Positions 6,467 to 7,095 of a DNA stretch of 7,095 nt are shown here, in pieces. This DNA is from SURF-55 sp040755195 (GTDB lineage: Bacteria > Bacillota > Desulfotomaculia > Desulfotomaculales > Ammonificaceae). The stretch is from contig JBFMBL010000075.1 in NCBI GenBank assembly GCA_040755195.1, positions 1 to 7,095 of the forward strand. Direction: 5' to 3'. The translations under genes and the position numbers were made by a program. Each line of letters opens with the position of its first letter. Position 1 is the stretch's first letter. Below the pieces are notes generated by a model. The model was not told the DNA's origin, did not search any database, and worked only from the letters and a program-made list of their open reading frames with translations.

Positions 6467-6924
6467 TCCTGATCGATACCAACGTCCTCGTCTACGCCGT
6501 CGACGCCCTGGCGCCCCAACACGAGCAGAGCCGCGGGTTCGTGGAAACCGCCCGCCGGGGCAAGGCGCAGGCGGTTCTCGTTCCGCAAGTCTTGCTCGAA
6601 TTTTACGCGGTCGCTACCGGCAACCGCTCTCTGCATCCGCTCGCTCCTCAGGACGCTCTGGAGCAAGTATCGGTGCTCCGCTTGTCCCTTCCGGTGCTCG
6701 ATCCCCCTGTGGAATCTCTGGACCGGCTCAAGGAAATCCTCGCAGCCCGCCCGGACATCTGCGGCGGGGATGTATTCGACGCCTGGCTCGTGGCGCAGAT
6801 GCGGGCACTGGGCATCTCCGTTATCTGCACATACAACGTTAAGGATTTCGCATGGCACGACGGGATAACGGCCCGCACCCCCGAAGAACTTCTACCCGAA
6901 CCCATGTCCGAACCACCGTCTTAA
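6463..6924 (+). CDS. vapC: PIN-domain ribonuclease toxin, VapC-like
   Basis: A 153-residue PIN-domain protein, expected to be a metal-dependent endoribonuclease that cuts tRNA, rRNA or mRNA and slows growth when freed from its antitoxin. Acidic active-site candidates are D5 in ILIDTNVLVY, E46 in LLEFYAV, and D103/D106 in GGDVFDAWLVA. The strand near the C-terminus reads TYNVKDF (123-129), where N125 stands at the position that is often the fourth acid, while D128 is nearby. Length is normal for VapC (about 130-150), with a slightly extended proline-rich tail. The ATG overlaps the antitoxin stop by four bases and no separate ribosome binding site is needed. Codon third positions look GC-richer than in the Tad genes. 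The PIN family call is firm; the RNA target cannot be read from sequence. Confidence 0.9.
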   Translation: MILIDTNVLVYAVDALAPQHEQSRGFVETARRGKAQAVLVPQVLLEFYAVATGNRSLHPLAPQDALEQVSVLRLSLPVLDPPVESLDRLKEILAARPDICGGDVFDAWLVAQMRALGISVICTYNVKDFAWHDGITARTPEELLPEPMSEPPS

Positions 6925-6945
6925 GGTTGAGACAAATCGGAGAAT

Positions 6946-7095
6946 TCAGTCTGCAGAACTCTGTCCTTCAAGGGCGGCGCGGACCACAAGCCGCTGCCGG
7001 GCGCTCCCGACCGGGTGGCAGGTGGTCAGCGTCAGGGCGGGGTAGCCGCACGGCTTGATGACGCTCCAGTCGTTTTTCGCGATCGGGAAAACTCT
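6946..7095 (-). CDS. Sortase, C-terminal fragment (gene continues past the right edge)
   Basis: Read on the minus strand from 7095, an open frame of 49 codons ends at a stop at 6946-6948. It contains ALTLTTCHPVGSARQRLVVRA, with the first residue at fragment position 20. This is the sortase active-site signature: catalytic cysteine C26 in TLTTC, followed nine residues later by R35 in QRLVV, the catalytic arginine. The preceding KNDWSVIKP stretch also fits the strand before the active site. Sortases join LPXTG-type surface proteins to the cell wall or to each other. The pattern looks most like class D/E sortases, but the catalytic histidine, membrane segment and class-defining parts lie outside the window. 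The gene converges on vapC with only 21 bases (6925-6945) between stops and no terminator visible there. Confidence 0.8.
   Translation of the reverse strand, partial: RVFPIAKNDWSVIKPCGYPALTLTTCHPVGSARQRLVVRAALEGQSSAD

Noticed and set aside
6339..6842. Open frame of 167 codons on the + strand across vapB and vapC
   Set aside because: Arg/Ser/Pro-rich low-complexity translation typical of an out-of-frame reading of GC-rich coding DNA.
6439..6858. Open frame of 139 codons on the minus strand opposite vapC
   Set aside because: It mirrors the PIN toxin gene in a GC-rich stretch and shows no domain; the + strand frame has the PIN active-site residues.
6852..7058. Open frame of 68 codons on the + strand at the right end
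   Set aside because: Overlaps the end of vapC and the sortase on the other strand; arginine/glycine-rich with no motif or ribosome binding site.

Overview
The window holds the core of a Tad (tight adherence, Flp/type IVc) pilus or secretion operon on the + strand, followed by a small toxin-antitoxin module and, on the opposite strand at the right edge, the C-terminal end of a sortase. A sortase, no secretin in the visible part, strong GGAGG-type ribosome binding sites and moderate base composition suggest a Gram-positive (monoderm) bacterium. A clostridial Firmicute of the Desulfotomaculum/Peptococcaceae kind is my best guess, but an actinobacterium or other monoderm is not excluded.

Layout. 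Five genes are packed head to tail from 5 to 6179 with gaps of 5 to 15 bases: a CpaE/TadZ-type receiver-ParA ATPase, the CpaF/TadA secretion ATPase, the two inner-membrane platform proteins TadB and TadC, and a membrane-anchored von Willebrand factor A (VWA) protein. The VWA protein has a signal peptide, an outside VWA domain with a complete metal site, a second outside domain, one membrane segment and an intracellular beta-rich domain that looks distantly FHA-like. A 65-base gap (6180-6244) carries a good sigma-A-type promoter with a palindrome over its -10 box. Next come a ribbon-helix-helix antitoxin and a PIN-domain toxin (VapBC type) with ATGA overlap. Twenty-one bases beyond the toxin stop, a converging gene ends; its last 49 residues carry the sortase TLxTC active-site motif and the downstream arginine.

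How they fit. The first protein probably places the machine in the cell, CpaF powers it and TadB/TadC form the membrane platform. The VWA protein is the least predictable member and could be an adhesin, a surface sensor or an accessory part of the pilus. No pilin, prepilin peptidase or pseudopilin (TadE/F) gene is visible here, so these must lie outside the window or elsewhere. The toxin-antitoxin pair has its own promoter and looks GC-richer than the Tad genes, so it is probably a separate module lodged between the Tad operon and the sortase gene.
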